Positions 63,349-64,000 of a stretch of 64,000 nucleotides of DNA are shown here, one piece after another. This DNA is from Pedobacter arcticus A12 (GTDB lineage Bacteria; Bacteroidota; Bacteroidia; Sphingobacteriales; Sphingobacteriaceae), in the NCBI RefSeq assembly GCF_000302595.1, contig NZ_JH947125.1, forward strand, positions 384,884 through 448,883, read 5' to 3'. Within the stretch, counting starts at the first letter, position 1. Every line of letters begins with the position of its first letter. The notes under the pieces are model-generated. The model was not told where the DNA came from. It worked only from the letters and a program-made list of their open reading frames with translations, and searched no databases. Made by a program: the position numbers and the translations under genes.

Positions 63349-64000
63349 TTATTTGAACCAAGATGGCAATTTACCTAATCTATTTTTTAATTGGCCTTCG
63401 TATAAAGATTGTGGCAATACTTTTTGTCCATTTGATTCTTCATATTTCAACTGACTTTCGATAAACTTTGTTGATGTTCCGTTAAAACCTACCATAATAG
63501 GGTAGGGGATTTTCCAATAGCGCTGGTTTGGCCAAAAATTGAATTCAGGATATTCTGTATTGGTTTTAGTATAGTTCCAAAACACTAAGTTACGCATGTG
63601 GTTTGGCATGTTTACAATATCTCCGCCACCCCTGTTCATCATTAAACCGCCAGTAACATTATCTAAAAGCGTATTTCGCGGTTGCGATGCATGGCTTTCA
63701 AAACAGGTAGTTGCTGGATAAGTAACTTTATATAAAACAGTATTCATTGCTGTTTTTGAACTGCCAACAGAATGCCATTGCGAAGCTTTATCTGTAATAT
63801 TAGACAAAAGGACATTTGTTCCTCCTCCATTGGTGATGGCTTCATGTCCGCCGTTTCCAGTGATTTCGCAGTTGGAGATAGTGATATTGGCTCCGTTGTT
63901 AACAACGGCTCCTACAGACACGTCCGTAAAGCGACAATTATTGATCCAAGAATTTGTAATTCTTCGCATATTAATCATGGTATAGCCACTGTCATGTAAC
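63349..64000 (-). CDS. Beta-helix protein, paralogue of the 1,287-codon protein (5' end outside window)
   Basis: The frame stays open to the right edge (LHDSGYTMINMRR), so the visible 217 codons are the C-terminal part. About 70 percent identical by eye to residues 300-510 of the large T9SS beta-helix protein, including GNGGHEAI, QWHSVG, CFES and SQPRNTLLDNVTGG. Unlike that protein it stops right after the helix (GKLPSWFK), with no repeated modules and no T9SS tail, so it probably acts in the periplasm. It is followed after 22 bp by the GH105 gene. The function is unproven; a second candidate lyase. Confidence 0.8.
   Translation of the reverse strand, partial: LHDSGYTMINMRRITNSWINNCRFTDVSVGAVVNNGANITISNCEITGNGGHEAITNGGGTNVLLSNITDKASQWHSVGSSKTAMNTVLYKVTYPATTCFESHASQPRNTLLDNVTGGLMMNRGGGDIVNMPNHMRNLVFWNYTKTNTEYPEFNFWPNQRYWKIPYPIMVGFNGTSTKFIESQLKYEESNGQKVLPQSLYEGQLKNRLGKLPSWFK

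Noticed and set aside
42877-64000. Heparin/heparan sulfate locus (heparinase II/III)
   Set aside because: The two large lyases carry PL8 signatures (GWDWNxMPG, His-Tyr-Arg spacing) and a chondroitinase B is present; no PL12, PL13 or PL21 heparinase was recognised. A side activity on heparan products by the iduronate-sulfatase-like enzyme is still possible.

Overview
The window is chromosomal DNA of a Bacteroidetes bacterium, most likely a Sphingobacteriaceae member close to Pedobacter. The evidence is low GC, type IX secretion (T9SS) C-terminal tails, SusC/SusD pairs, an OstA-like LPS-export protein, a promoter of the TTG-N19-TAnnTTTG type before pdhB, and a chondroitinase B very like the Pedobacter heparinus enzyme as I remember it. 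No rRNA, tRNA, CRISPR array, transposase or integrase was seen.

Bases 1-24,400 are mostly core or housekeeping genes with small accessory patches. They hold an ECF sigma factor cut by the left edge, a secreted esterase/lipoprotein cluster with a stop-interrupted gene, dtd and a MazG-like pyrophosphohydrolase, alkB, map, an AraC regulator plus a TetX-like flavin monooxygenase, pdhB, tilS, an OstA-like gene, an AT-rich block of secreted proteins with one frameshifted gene, and a DoxD-DoxA-like gene. The AraC/monooxygenase pair lies between two direct copies of the 3' end of pdhB, which looks like an insertion scar.

Bases 24,400-64,000 are one large polysaccharide-utilisation region, all on the minus strand, whose enzyme content points to chondroitin/dermatan sulfate. 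Reading in the direction of transcription from the right edge: a cut-off beta-helix protein, GH105-DUF4861, sulfatase, PL8 lyase with T9SS tail, a T9SS-exported protein of unknown fold, a 1,287-codon beta-helix protein with repeated C-terminal modules, a second PL8 lyase, sulfatase, chondroitinase B (PL6), an iduronate-2-sulfatase-like sulfatase, and two related LacI regulators. Then come ECF sigma, FecR anti-sigma, SusC with a signalling domain, SusD, a beta-helix lipoprotein, and an operon of GH3, GH20, CBM9-like protein and sugar MFS transporter.

A workable model (inference): surface and secreted lyases cut the polymer, SusC/SusD import the oligosaccharides, sulfatases and GH105 remove sulfate and the unsaturated uronate, GH20/GH3 finish the job, and the MFS carrier brings the amino sugar or other monosaccharide into the cytoplasm. 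Control appears double: a sigma/anti-sigma/SusC relay, and a 16-bp operator-like motif (best copy TGTGTTCGTTAACACA) before the sigma, SusC, beta-helix, GH3 and CBM9 genes that may be read by the LacI pair. The least explained parts are the two paralogous beta-helix proteins, the ~250-residue module found three times, and two families of intergenic repeats.
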